Source: Pyxicephalus adspersus (lineage: Eukaryota > Chordata > Amphibia > Anura > Pyxicephalidae). Taken from it: 64,000 nucleotides of DNA. The notes under the pieces are model-generated. The model had not been told where the DNA came from, made no database searches, and saw nothing but the letters and a program-made list of their open reading frames with translations. Below are positions 52,600 to 64,000 of the stretch, in pieces (the stretch's first letter is position 1; the number at the start of each line of letters is the position of its first letter). The position numbers and the translations under genes were made by a program. The stretch is from the NCBI RefSeq assembly GCF_032062135.1, contig NC_092864.1:17039839-17103838 (forward strand). The letters are read 5' to 3'.

Positions 52600-55500
52600 T
52601 TGTTTGGGGGCCAAGAGGAAATCTGAGGGTAAAAATTTGCGGCTATCATTTTGCCTTCAATATTTTGCTATTCTGACCTGGAGAAAATTCTGATTTTCGC
52701 AGCATGCAAGAAACCAATATATGAAAGCATTCAGGTATTTCATTGCCCTACTGCCACAGGATCACAAGGAACAGGGAACTTAGGCTTTATGATTACAAGG
52801 TCATAACTGTGATTCCGTAGGTAAGGTGGGTTGTATTGGACTCCTACAGAAAGATCCAGCATGCTGGCACAGTACGGTCTTTTTTTGTGCAGGCTGTGTT
52901 CTGTAGAAAACAAACTGTAACTTTTGCACCTTTTGTGGTGATGCATAAGGTGTGTATTTAACTGAATCAAAGATACTGTGTCACCAATTTAAATTGCTGG
53001 TAAAATCACAGAAATGTCAAGTATGTTAGGTTCTTACTTACACCAGTGTTTCTTTACTTAAACAAATATGTAGGTGGAGAAGGGATTACCATAGGGTGTC
53101 ATTTGAATTAAAGCTCTGGGGCTGCTGACATCTTATCGAAGCTTGCGGCACTAACAGCATCCTATGTCTACACAAGGGAGAGTTTAACAAGTAAATAACA
53201 CACATAACATATGCTTAAAACGCATCATTCTGTGGAAAGAGTTTTGCTGATATAAATGGTCTGGTGATAGGGTCTCTTTTAAAATAAAATGTACAGTTGT
53301 GCTTTACACATTTGCAAAATTCTGCAATCATCTTCCCATAGGCCATAAAACCTTGTTATATTTAACAAATTCACAGAATAGCTAGGCTTTCTGCCAGCTT
53401 CTGGTTGTGAAATAACATTTAGATTTCAAATAAGAGAAATGTCAGCCTACTCCTTGGAATTCAGTCTTGAGATAATGATGACTCAGCCTAAAAACCTTAT
53501 AATACCTATGAAAGTATAAAAAATATATATAATAAGCTGACATTTGTAAACAGGTCCCTGCTACAAATACATTCTGTTTTATGTCAGGAATTCAGATTAA
53601 ACATTTTTTCCTGCAGATATTTTCTTCTTCAAAATAGTTTACAGTCTTAACGTTCCATCTGTTCCTGTTTCACAAAAACAAATGATCTTGTTTATCACGG
53701 TATTGATCCAGTAATATCACCACCCTCTGATTTACCAACATAGAAAACAGTAAAGCTAGCTGCTGAACAAACAGTCATGTGCGCTGAAAGTATCCAGTAT
53801 AAACATAAAGCAGCAAGCATTCTAAGAGTCTGAACACAGGATATTACTGCAAAATTTGGGTAAGAAAAGCCTGCGTTGAAAGAGACCCTGTTACCAATAA
53901 AACATAAAAAAAACGGGTAATCTGGGTAATTTAAACACCATATCCTCCAAATTTTAATTTACTGAAATGATTAGTCTTTGCCTCCATAGGGTCTTGTTAA
54001 AGTCAGCTCCATTGGGATATGTTCCCACCCCCCCAATTCACATTCCACTTCTTTAAAAGGGATGTCTAGTGTCACTGTCTGTGATTTCAAAGTGTTTTTT
54101 TTTGCATATCCAAGAGGAGGTCAACAATTCACATATTACCATACAACACTCATGAAGACATGAATAATGGATTATAGGGAAAAAGTCTTTAAAAAAAAAT
54201 ACTAAAAAGAAATGTAGGCTTCATGCAAGTTCCACAAGTTGTGTTTTAGTTAAGGAGTCTGTTTCTTATGGAAAAAAAGGAATAAAGATTAGGCACAAAG
54301 AATGAGGTCTATGGGAGTCTGGTTTGGTATCCTGATGGCTCCAGAAGGCACTTAGTGTGCATTCATAATGAAGAGCAATATTGCTATCTACTCTCTATTT
54401 ATTTGTTAGGCTACCCATAAATATAAATACCCATAACCATTCCTTAAATTTAGGTTGGTTAGCCTACATTAACTCACAAAATGCTCTCTGCTTAAAGCAA
54501 CATAGAGAAATCTGTTAAGCCAGTGGTGCTCCTCCAGGCAATGTACTTTATAAATGTCCCATTCAGTTTAAAGTGTGGGGTCAGCATCACAACATCCATG
54601 CAAGCCATTGTGGTTATAATCCGGTAGCCTTGTAAGCAAAGCCAATGACAAAATGCCAGTGGCACAAAACTTAGGGGTAGCAAAGGCATAATGTGTGGCC
54701 AATGAGAGTGCCTAAAAAGTTTTCATTTTTTGTATATGTTGTTGTTAAAGGTGTATTTATAACCAGATTTGATTTTGCTAAAGCCCCTATGCTTCTCATT
54801 TCCTGCAGTCTGTGTCCTAAAGACACAACAGGAATTGAACAGGGAAAATCCTTTCTAGACAATTGTCATAGGTATCCCAGTAAAAGGATTTTACTTTTAT
54901 TGCTGTGCAGATGCCAACCATAACATTTGGGCTTTTTCATCACAACTGTAACCAGGGCAAACAAGAGTGAATCCTATCAGAAGGGATGCCACAACAAATA
55001 ATGCAAAAACTAAAATAAGAGGAGATACAAGCAAGTTAGCTGACTGTGCAGGTTATTGCATTATATGTCTGATGGGGCCAATAGAAAGCTCTCCTAGGAA
55101 GCAGAGCATCACTAAGGTGGCATATAAAAAAATACCTGTACTGTGGAAGCTGTGCCCAAAAAAGGCAAGGAGGGCAAAGGCTTCATCTGCAGTATTTGCC
55201 TCCAAGAATCTGATCTTTTCTCCTTTTACTGATTTGTGCTACATTGTGCTTTGGTAGAAAGGTGGTCACTTTTGTTCAGGAGCAGGCCTTCAGTTCTAGT
55301 TCCTCATGTCAAAACTGCCCCCTTCATGACTAGTGGGATATGATCAATCAGCAGCAGGACAGGTAGAAGAAGCACAGATCCACTAAATGACTAAAGCAGA
55401 AGCAGTGAGTATCTTGCACTGTAGGTCCACAGATACAGCTTCCTTTCCAGCAAGCCCATCACCAAAAATTTTACTAAATTTCCAGTATTTAGCAGCAGTG

Positions 55501-55878
55501 CCTTACATGATTTCACGCTGTAGATTTACAGCTATTTGGCTAAAGAAATGGACTGCCTAGGTACAGGAAGTGCATTACTGTGGGTAATTTTTTTTTGCAC
55601 AATTACCATTACTAGATGGTGATCTTTAAACATGGAAGCGATCCCTCAACAAAGAAGGCTCATTACATTTATCTTTATTGCCACGTGGTAAATTTTTGCA
55701 CAGTCCTGGAAAATACCATCTCTTTATTTCTTGAAAAAAAAAAAAAAAGCTTTCCTGACACATTAGTTTAAGAGAAGTTAACATATCCCGGAGGACACCC
55801 TTAAAAATCCTTAAAATATCTCATCCCCATTGTTACACCATTTAAGCCAAAGTGGAACAAATGTCATTATTAACTCTT

Positions 55879-55910
<32 letters not shown>

Positions 55911-56823
55911 TAGATAGATATATACATACACACACAGAGAAGGCGTGAGCCAAAACATCTTAAGTATGAAAGGACTAAAACCCGTCATTTTATTGACGCT
56001 ATTTGTGCCCCATCGAGGGGATTTTCGTTCACTTCTAGGAATAAAAGTGAAAAACTCTCCAAAGGAAGGGGAAGAGCTCTTTTAGACAATATTCCTAAAT
56101 GGAAACTCCCCACCTGGTGAAAACAGATTATAAAGAGGTTATTTCTGAATTTTTAATGACAACGTCACCAATACACGTAGAGTCAGCTATCCTCCCCAGA
56201 AGAGACACAAAAACTGTTTTACACTCTTCTCCGAATATTGTTCATCAAATCAGTTATCAGGAAAACATCTGCCATCACATTCATGTCTTCAATATTTCAA
56301 GTCCAAAAAATACCAAAAATGTATGTAACACATAGAATGACATTCTTGTGTTTTAATGGTCTGTATTCATAGACGGATGTTGTTATGTTTTTGACAAACG
56401 AAGGTCAGCAGATTCTCATTTACTTGCAGTATGAATGTCAGATCCCAGGCTGCATTTGACTTGCTTTGCATTATATTTCTTTGGATGCAAAACATGTCAA
56501 TGTAGTCTTTCTAAGTGTTAGCATAATTTTGAGAAGCACTGCATTGGAATGCAAAAGACACCATTTACCAACACTGACACCATCTACAACCCCAACATTT
56601 CTTCTTTAGAACCCATTCTGATTGAGAAATTGGAAATTAACTTTTCTTCCCTATTCAATAAGTCATTCTTGTAAAGAGATGTAATATTTTTTCTTTGGGC
56701 TAAAGCCCATTCATCTATGGCTTCATGTTAATATACTGTATTTATATCTTTTAATAATGTATAAGCTTTGAGGCTGGTGACATAAAGCTTTAGAAATCAT
56801 TCAATGCATGTTGAAAATTCATT
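52600..56823. other. intergenic, no gene recognised
   Basis: It includes a run of A at 55734-55748 and a TA/GATA microsatellite at 55880-55925. A 96-codon frame at 54967-55257 and a 78-codon frame at 56099-56335 have no family resemblance or splice support. Confidence 0.45.
55880..55925. repeat. (TA)n/(GATA)n microsatellite
   Basis: A TA run followed by GATAGATAGATA and a short CA-rich tract. Confidence 0.9.
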
Positions 56824-57226
56824 TTTATTAACAGCCTGTTAATATCTGACTGCAAAAACACCATTCTGCAATGTATGTCTTTTAATATGTGGAAGGGTTA
56901 CATAGACTGTAAATTACTATAGGTGAGTGAAATGTGTCATTGCATGTGATGCAGGTGTTTTTGTCTAATAGTTGTTTCAAGGAGTAAATGTAAATATAAA
57001 TTTGTCCTAAAACACAGCAGCAAATAAAAGGAGATCTCTCCCTGCTTGAAGAATGTTGAAGTTCCAATACCAGTACATGCATGCTAAAAATAAATATCTA
57101 AAAGGTTTCAGAATTATATACTCCTGGGTCACCGGTCCAGAAAAGGATGCTCAAGATATACCGGTATGTGAATGTGTCTGCAGGAATCAGGATGGCAAAC
57201 ATGGACAGCACCACGCTAGACAGTGC
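56824..57226 (-). other. possible minus-strand terminal exon of an unknown membrane protein
   Basis: The minus strand has an acceptor (CTTCTTCCATGTATTAG) at 57228-57227. It is followed by 42 open codons with a hydrophobic run (SSVVLSMFAILIPAD, then YILSILFW), a TAG at 57098-57100, about 270 nt of AT-rich sequence and AATAAA at 56829-56824. This is the layout of a last exon, but the peptide is not recognised and no upstream exon was firmly placed. A second acceptor at 57421-57420 could lead to a nearby alternative end. Confidence 0.25.
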
Positions 57227-57507
57227 CTAATACATGGAAGAAGGCAGCTTTTTGTGTTGATTAACAATCACAACACTTGCAAATTATTTTAGGGTATATA
57301 TATGTATAGGTCACTAGATGCAGATTTAAAGATACAACCAGAAATTCTACAGTAAGCTCAGGTCTTAGCAATGAGGCAGCTCTTTTGTTCTCTTCAGCCA
57401 GCCCAGCCATAGTATTCACCTGGAAAAAAGGAAGGCAGAGTATGTTATTACAAGCATTGACAATATATATATTACTCCACAGTGGGGGAGGAGGGCAAGC
57501 ACTAGAG

Positions 57508-57760
57508 CAGGGTTTCTAAACCAGGGTTCCTTGGAACTCCAGGGTTCCTCCAGAGGTTGCTCGGGGTTCCTTCAGCAATTTGTACCTCTCAGGTCAGTTT
57601 AAATCACACCAATGATCTTTTGGCTATCTGAACAGGTCTCCCCACTGACCACTATGGTAATATACTGTGAGCTGTGGATATAGTAAATATAGCAGGGGTT
57701 CCCAAAAACCTGAAAGTTATTTCAACGGTTCTCCAATGTTATAAAGGTCAAGAAACACTG
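57508..57760 (+). mobile_element. hAT-type MITE, most complete copy of its family
   Basis: It starts CAGGGTTTCTAAACCAGGGT and ends TCAAGAAACACTG, giving inverted termini. It contains GGAACTCCAGGGTTCCTCC and GTGAGCTGTGGATATAGTAA. Confidence 0.7.
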
Positions 57761-58225
57761 CTATAACAAGTTACGCTGCTTCTAAGCTACGTACACCTTT
57801 GATAGCTGTAATTCACCAATTACTGGCATATCGCTAGATGAGGTTTCATTAAAAAGCATCCAAGGATGTCAAAAATTGATGATCCACTTAAAGCTAAAGT
57901 GCAACAAACTTTGGCTGGCATGTCCTAAGATATATGCTAATTTAAAAAATAACCTAACAGCATCAAAAGATGACCACAGTGATGCAAAGAAACAAACCAT
58001 CCTGACAGATCAGTTCTGTTATCCTCTACCATGTGTACGAATTACCGTGTTGTTTTTGTATCTATAACATCGCAACCCAATTTTAAATTAATATAGTACC
58101 CAATAGAATTGTTTTTATAGATTTGATGTTTCTGTTGAATCAATTCAAAATAATTAATTTTTGTTTCAATCAAGTTTATTAGTTTTCATATTTAACAGTC
58201 AACAGAATAGGAACGGTATCCAAAT

Positions 58226-58545
58226 ATACATATTATTAATATACAGTGCAGACATAATACGCAGCGCTGTACAAAGCCCATAGTCATGACATTAGCTGTC
58301 CCTCAAAGGAGCGCACAATCTAATGTCCCTACCTCAACCATATGTCTTTAACACAGTCTAAGGGGCAATTTTGGTGGTAAGTTAATCAACCGAACTGCAT
58401 GTTTTTGGAATGTGGGAGGAAACTAGAGTACCCAGAGGAAACCCACATGAAAGCACCTGCAAACTCCATGCAGATAGTGTCCTGTCTGAGACTTGAACCT
58501 GGGACCTAGCGCTGCAAAAGCCACTGTGCTACCCATACATATTAA
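58226..58545 (-). repeat. tRNA-derived SINE, V-SINE-like
   Basis: This is the same family as 35935-36258. GGTCCCAGGTTCAAGTCTCA on the minus strand is a good B box. The central domain (GAGTTTGCAGGTG...) and the AGCGCTGTACAAA-type end are present. Confidence 0.7.
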
Positions 58546-58654
58546 AGGAAAGGCAAATAAAAATTGAGGAAACATACAACATAAAATAATTAGAACAGAC
58601 TGAAAGTGATAAAGCACATCAAACTTGGGGCAATAACAGATACACATTTTTATT

Positions 58655-58918
58655 ACACAGTATTCATATGGTGATATCATATTACGCAGTGCTGTACAAG
58701 GTCCACAGTCATGTCACTAGCCTTTAAAATAGTCCAAGGTCAATTTAGGAGGAAGCCAATTAACCTAACTACATGTTTTTGGAATGTGGGAGGAAACCAA
58801 GGCAAACACAGGGAGAACCAGCAAACTCCATGCAGATAGAGTCCTGGCCGAGAGTCGAATCTGGGACCTAGTGTTGCAAAGGGTGGAGCACTTACCCCTG
58901 AACCACCATGCTTCCCAT
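58655..58918 (-). repeat. tRNA-derived SINE, V-SINE-like, next to the previous copy
   Basis: A B-box-like GGTCCCAGATTCGACTCTCG is on the minus strand, with the shared centre and tail. It lies 110 bp from the preceding copy in the same orientation. Confidence 0.7.
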
Positions 58919-59462
58919 AGAATAAATACATTAATACCAATGTTTTTATTTAATTGCCTTCCAAGCAGTGATCAAGTAGTAAATTGTGGTCATAGTGTTA
59001 AACCAGAGTCGTGCTAATGTGACTACCAAATTGTTATTAATGCTTATTAGCCATACAACTACTCAAATTCTGGTATAAACATAAACAAAACACCCAAAGC
59101 CATATTTTTCAGATATACATACATACAATATTAGGGGGGGTAGAGAACACGGGGTTGTAGATGGAAGGAAGGAGTGAGTGAGTAGATAGGGAGATGAAAA
59201 AACTTTCAATTTTTGTTGCTGGAAACAATATTTTGTGATTGTTTCCAACAACAAAAGAGTGCCAGATGAATGAACCAGTGTTGTACACATAGGTAAGGGG
59301 GCAGAATGAACCAGCAGCACCCCGCTGTGCACTTCTCCATTGACTTGTACAGCAGTCGTTTATTGTCGTTCATGGATACGTCAGGACAGATTCATGAATG
59401 ACATCATGTGACCTCTGTATGTGTCAGACTTTCATATCGGGCAAGAATCATCGGACATGTGT

Positions 59463-59622
59463 ATATATTTTTATTATTTACCAGGATTTATATAGCGCTG
59501 AAATATAACGCAGTGCTGTACATTAAATAGGGGTTGCAAATGACTGAGCGATACAGGCAATCACACAGGAGGAGGAGAGGACTCTGCCCGAAGAGCTTAC
59601 AATCTAGGAGGTGGGGGAAGTA
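59463..59622 (-). repeat. SINE-like repeat, longest copy
   Basis: The sequence CAGGATTTATATAGCGCTG then AACGCAGTGCTGTACATTAA is the reverse complement of the fragments at 12410, 20368 and 30486. It extends further to GAAGAGCTTACAATCTAGG. Confidence 0.6.
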
Positions 59623-59834
59623 TCCACAATAATGTGTTTTTTGTGCTAGCCTTGCCTAGCAGCTGTTGACATTCACCTCCCCCATACAGGGTCAGTTCAC
59701 AAAACTAACACAGCAGCATTTGCTTATTTATGTCAGTCACAAGGCTGGACAGCCCTAGGCAGGTGTAAAAGCTTTGTGCATTGGCAAAACACACAAAGCT
59801 GCACCTTCTATAGTTTGGGGGGTGGGTGGATAAA

Positions 59835-59932
59835 GTCACATGACAACATCCAGATCAAGTGTCATGTGATCTAACCCGGAAGTGGCTGGCGGATGCGGCT
59901 GGAGTTTGTTTCTCTGGAGGGCGGTGACGTCA
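59835..59932 (+). promoter_or_regulatory. promoter with paired CLEAR-like E-boxes, ETS site and CRE
   Basis: GTCACATGAC (59835-59844) and, inverted, GTCATGTGAT (59861-59870) resemble TFEB/MITF-type E-boxes. CCGGAAGT (59876-59883) is an ETS site and TGACGTCA (59925-59932) a perfect CRE. The four sites lie within 100 bp at the start of a GC-rich block, the usual form of a housekeeping promoter. Confidence 0.55.
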
Positions 59933-60389
59933 CCGGCTGTCTGAATTCCCTGGGAGAGAATAGGGGAGAGACGGCTGCACCTGCAGCAAGAGACAGCCTG
60001 CAGAGACGGGCCGAGAGGGCTAGGACATGGCGAGCTGCTGAGCAGAGACAGCCTGCAGGAGGAGAGCTGGGACTGCAGTCCTTCCAGAGGCCTGGTCATA
60101 CACAAAGAGCAGGCTCAGCTGGGAGCTCATCACTTACTGCACCTTATGAAGATCCTGCACCCTGACCTATAGGATGTAACTGTGCACACTACAGCAAATC
60201 CAAGGAGGAAATAGTATCACAACTTTCCAGAGAGATCATCTGCTATGAAGAATCCTAATTAGCAGGCCCTTGTCTATATACATGCCAAGAAGAGCCTACC
60301 ACCATTCCCTGGCACCCCAATGGCATCCTCTATGTCCTCTCTCAGTGCCATCTAAAAGCCCGGCTTTTCTATCTGGAATTCTCATAGCG
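59890..60389 (+). other. probable noncoding first exon of a plus-strand gene beyond the window
   Basis: GC-rich sequence follows the promoter sites and ends at a strong donor, CATAGCG/GTAAGATG, at 60390. The longest frame (59893-60165) shows no known motif and is likely 5' UTR. No downstream exon was found before 64000. The gene cannot be named; the mammalian neighbours of CCNF include TBC1D24, which is only a suggestion. Confidence 0.4.
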
Positions 60390-60861
60390 GTAAGATGACC
60401 AAAAAACAATATTTATGGGGCGAGTGTGCAGTGGTTTGGGGTCCATAGAACTTTTCTTTGCAATGTTAAACAATATGGCGTTGCTGTATCTTGTCATAAA
60501 GATTAATAAAAGATTGCGATATAGGACTTGATTTTGTAACTGGTCGGAAATATTCCGTCACCTTTATCATTAAAAAGCTCTTGGCAAAATCAGCATTTGC
60601 TATTTTCAGGATTGTTAAATACTTGTGTTCCCCTGTTGTGCTTAGTGGTTGCTCCCTGTAATATCTTCATCTCCATTGAGTTCTATAGCGAGGTAGGGGC
60701 TGGTGGGATGTACCATAGTGGGTTGCGGGGGACACCAACAACATTCAGCGCTCCGAGAATCGTGTATTTTGATGACTTTGCTGGAATGGGCTGTCATTGC
60801 ATAAATAACAGATCATACACATCTAGGCATGTAGTGCATAAGTTTTTATTTTAACTGGCAG

Positions 60862-60985
60862 TGGGTGACTGTAGGTGGGTGGCAGCCTCTGTATTGTCAC
60901 CCAACTTTTCAGCAACCACCCAAAAACAGCCGGATGGTTACTGAAAAGTGGCGCACCTGAATAAGAGGGAGTACACTTCATAGTG
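60862..60985 (-). mobile_element. MITE (TGTTCTCCC family), third copy
   Basis: The sequence CAACCACCCAAAAACAGCCG then GGTTACTGAAAAGTGGCGCA is the reverse of 37574-37735. A (TA)n run follows at 60988-61022. Confidence 0.55.

Positions 60986-60987
<2 letters not shown>

Positions 60988-61022
<35 letters not shown>
60988..61022. repeat. (TA)n microsatellite
   Basis: About 17 TA units. Confidence 0.95.
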
Positions 61023-61023
<1 letters not shown>

Positions 61024-62105
61024 GTATATTTGGGTTGAGTTACCTTTTAGAATGAATAAATTATTAACAATACATATTATACAACTACGATTCTTTATTA
61101 TAAATTTATTATCACTGATCTGACTTTAGTAAATAAATGGTTTATTGCATGCTACTGAACCTTGCCTAATATTAAAGCTTGCTTATGATTGAACATCGGT
61201 CATTTACTGGTTGTGTAAACAGCAGCTGGTAATGATAGGGCTGTCTCTGTAATCTTGCAGGCGAGGTAGAATTGCTCAGGGCTTCCACAATCCTCCTAAT
61301 CTCCCTGATGTCTGATCTTCATAGAAGGCTTTTCCAAAAACCTATCATGTGACTTCATTTTCTTACCCCTGAATGGGAAAGGGGTAACTCACATTGCCGG
61401 GAGCAAAAATGTAAGTTTTGTTCCGGTTGTACAATGATGGCTTTCAGTGTATTCTATGCTACAGCTTTTGATGATTTTCTTAAGGATTAGGCTTTCAGAA
61501 GAAGCCTTTTGTCACCCATTATGCTCATCAGCAGGACAATGCATGCCAGCTGACTGACTGTGACAAGCAGCACCTAATTTATTGTACAGAATCAGCTGAG
61601 ATTCTCCAGGGAGAATGATTCCTATTTATTTCTGTGCATATGTGTGCAGTATTGTACCAGAATTCTCTGTATCAGGCTACAATTTGATTTGTTTATGGTG
61701 GAAAAAAGCGACTGCTAAAACTGTCCACACCTGGTAAATGTTACTAATATTCAATCTATCACAAAGCTTCCAATGCCTATAAATGCTAGTTGCCTGGCTG
61801 ACCCTCTTGTTTCTATGCTTTGAGTGACTGATCCAGAGGGAATGATTTTTATCCTCCTTCCAGATCAGTGACAAAGAAAATACTAAAACAAGGAGGTCAG
61901 CATAGCCAGACAACTAGAATTTTCAGGAACTGGTATCTTCTCCTTTGATAGGTTTAGGTCTGCAATTTGCCCCACAGGATCCAAATTAATGGAATGTGTA
62001 GGTGGAACCTCTATATTCATAGATGTTGGCATATGTTGCTGATTTAACGGATCATATGTTTGGAAATCTATCCAGCTGCAGTCATGATAATTGATCCATA
62101 CTGCA
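61023..62105. other. intron or intergenic, no gene recognised
   Basis: AT-rich sequence without exon-like segments. It would be intron 1 of the gene starting near 59.9 kb if that gene is real. Confidence 0.4.
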
Positions 62106-62107
62106 TA

Positions 62108-62584
62108 CAGGTAGTCCCCGGGTTACATACGAGATAGGGACTGTAGGTTTGTTCTTAAGTTGAATTAGTATGTAAGTGGGAACAGGTACAATTATTTTAA
62201 TAAATATAATTAGGACAGATGTTTGTCTCAGCATAATATTAGGCAGTGTGGTGTCAGTTAACTGTATAAAATGTACTTGTGAGCTAATCCGCAAAAAAAA
62301 AAAAAAATTTAATGGAGCCTTACATTCAATAATTTTTGGAGCAAGCTGTGCTTTGATATGAAACAACTGCAGAGTTTGTCTTGGTCATTAAAGAGTTTCA
62401 AGAGGTTGCAGAATGAGCTCAGCCCCCTAAAATCACCCACAACCTCATGTGTTTAGCAACAGATTTCTTCTACAAGTCATGCAAACCGCCCCCTTTAAGC
62501 CTCTGTTTTGCACATAGCCAGCAGGGAAGCCCCGAGGAGGCGACATGTCTGTATGTCGGATCTCCTTAACGCGGGGACTACCTG
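62108..62584. mobile_element. complete Tigger/pogo-like MITE with TA target duplication
   Basis: The left end is CAGGTAGTCCCCGGGTTACA and the right end TTAACGCGGGGACTACCTG. They are inverted repeats flanked by TA on both sides (62106-62107 and 62585-62586). The form of these ends is that of Tigger-type Tc1/mariner elements. It is 477 bp with no transposase frame. A partial copy is at 28257-28656. Confidence 0.75.
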
Positions 62585-62629
62585 TATAAGTGTGCAATGT
62601 TGAACACAGAAATGTGTTTTAATACATGG

Positions 62630-62756
62630 GTGGGAAAAAATTGTAGGTGGCGGCAGCCCCTGTGTTGTGACCTTATCAGTAAACACCCAAACACAGCCGG
62701 GTGTTTACTGAAAAGTGCCGGGCGGTGTGCCCAGCTAACAGGGGCTGGAGAGAATT
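62630..62756 (-). mobile_element. MITE (TGTTCTCCC family), fourth copy
   Basis: It contains ATTGTAGGTGGCGGCAGCCC, an internal inverted pair (AGTAAACACCC/GGGTGTTTACT) and ends CTAACAGGGGCTGGAGAGAA. Confidence 0.6.
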
Positions 62757-62759
62757 GAA

Positions 62760-64000
62760 AATCAAATGCCACCCAATAAGCTGGCTTTGGTCTATTTCTG
62801 TGCTGTCATGAGGATCCCTTGGTTGGGTATATCCTTACACAAAGATCTGTGTTCTAATAACATTCATATATATGTCAGAATATTTGACTCTTATATTAAA
62901 CATGGAAGTTGTGGATTTTGCATCATATTGTTGGACATTGTGGTCAAGCTGCCCAAACAGATTTTAAATTTGTCATCAGCAACAATTACTGATGTCTCGA
63001 CTTGTTATTCGTTCAGTTGGCAAGGTCCTGTTTTACGGACAGAATAGTAGTCAGCATTATTTTTTTTTATTATTATAACAATAAGTATACTTGTGCAGCT
63101 GTTTGCATTGTTGGCTTGGCACAACTCCAGCCAAAAAAAAATGTAAATTCCAAAGCGAAGTTTTCTGCAATGTTTACCTTCAGTCCAGATGTATTTTTCT
63201 AGATGTCTTCTCTCTGAAGGACAATATTATTCATCTCGCTTCCCCTAGACCTAGGTTATCTCCAGCCTGTGAATAGAGAAGTAGAGGTTATAGAGATAAG
63301 GAGAGGTATGTGTTTATTACTTCCACCTAACTGTGCTCATTTGTATCATCATTACAAGACTGAGCACTTAAAGGTTCCAATTGTTTGCGATTCCAACACA
63401 AATTGTCATAGATCTCGTTACTTATTGTTTTTGGTTTAACATCTGTAGCTACCCTTCACGTACAGTGATAGATACTTGCTTCTGTTTCATGGAAGCAAAT
63501 CCATAGGGAATAAAGTGAGATCTGGAAACCGGAAGTTTGTTATGACATACACACCCATCTCACTCCTCATTTTCTGCTGGCAAATACAATCACATAGGAA
63601 ACCTTTCAAAGAAATATAAACATTTTATACTATAGCAATAAAAATCTGGCAGAAGTTTGAACTCTCCAATTCTCTGACAAATACAAAGACTTACACTATG
63701 AATACAGTTTGTTCCCTGCCTTCATAATGATTTCATATATCGTAGAGCCGTGTTTTGGAGCTTTAAGAACAGGCTTTCAATCCCTGGGGTTAATAGTATT
63801 CAGGGTATTTATTGTTAGGTGATTGGGGTGGTTTGTTGAATGGAAAGGTCTGGTTTAGCTTGGGTTAGGGGGATGGTGAGATTTTCAATGGGGTTGTGGA
63901 ACAGATGGCGTATATGTTAGATGGTGGTATTATGTACATAATAGCTTGTGTATTCTACTACTAGAAGGTTCTGTGATATTGAGCTACATCCTGATAAATA
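62760..64000. other. no gene recognised to the right edge
   Basis: AT-rich sequence with short open frames only. No splice-bounded segment with coding character was seen. Confidence 0.4.

Noticed and set aside
54967..55257. 96-codon open frame, plus strand
   Set aside because: Composition and lack of motifs fit chance. No promoter or splice signals.
59836..60165. Two overlapping frames (plus and minus) of about 90 codons in the GC-rich promoter block
   Set aside because: Both are expected by chance at this GC content and neither shows a domain. A noncoding first exon explains the block better.
1..64000. Bacterial-type features (operons, CRISPR arrays, Shine-Dalgarno sites)
   Set aside because: The window is vertebrate nuclear DNA with spliced genes. 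No regular direct-repeat and spacer structure is present.

Overview
The window is vertebrate nuclear DNA, most likely from a frog. It holds two recognisable multi-exon host genes with GT-AG introns in an AT-rich background dense with DNA-transposon remnants (hAT, Tigger-like, palindromic MITEs), V-SINE-like repeats, L1/Tx1-type LINE pieces and a Penelope-like element. The frog assignment is inference, from the mix of repeats and the protein similarity; no species can be named. Two runs of N (1228-1592 and 4813-5176) are assembly gaps.

Left part (1-13 kb, minus strand): the 5' two thirds of a gene for a class A scavenger receptor of the MARCO type. Nine coding exons can be placed: a 33-residue cytoplasmic exon (12776-12875), a transmembrane exon (8011-8112), a long spacer exon (6698-6979) and six Gly-X-Y exons of 45, 54, 81 or 90 bp. 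All are joined in the same codon phase. The gene runs off the left edge, so the remaining collagen exons and the expected C-terminal SRCR domain are not seen. A LINE 3' end fills the first 1.2 kb.

Middle (13-30.6 kb): a repeat-rich interval with no complete gene. It holds at least three hAT-type elements, a foldback element beside a piece of LINE ORF2, a LINE 3' end, tandem MITEs, and one unassigned exon-like segment (28733-28831, plus strand).

Right-centre (30.7-52.6 kb, plus strand): a complete cyclin F gene (CCNF, FBXO1). A GC-rich CCAAT-box promoter, 17 coding exons (2268 nt, 755 residues) and a poly(A) signal can all be read. The encoded protein has the F-box, Sel1-like repeats, both cyclin boxes, basic nuclear-localisation motifs and a PEST-like tail.

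Right edge (52.6-64 kb): mostly repeats, with a second GC-rich promoter and noncoding first exon (about 59.84-60.39 kb, donor GCG/GTAAGA) of a plus-strand gene lying beyond the window. A possible minus-strand terminal exon (57098-57226) is of unknown identity.

The two genes have no known shared pathway: one is a phagocyte pattern-recognition receptor, the other a cell-cycle substrate receptor for SCF ubiquitin ligase. The features most worth checking are host-transposon interfaces: a hAT transposase start that is open in frame into a MARCO collagen exon, a minisatellite that repeats a splice-donor-like sequence beside the real donor, and a decayed Penelope-type hammerhead ribozyme in a CCNF intron.
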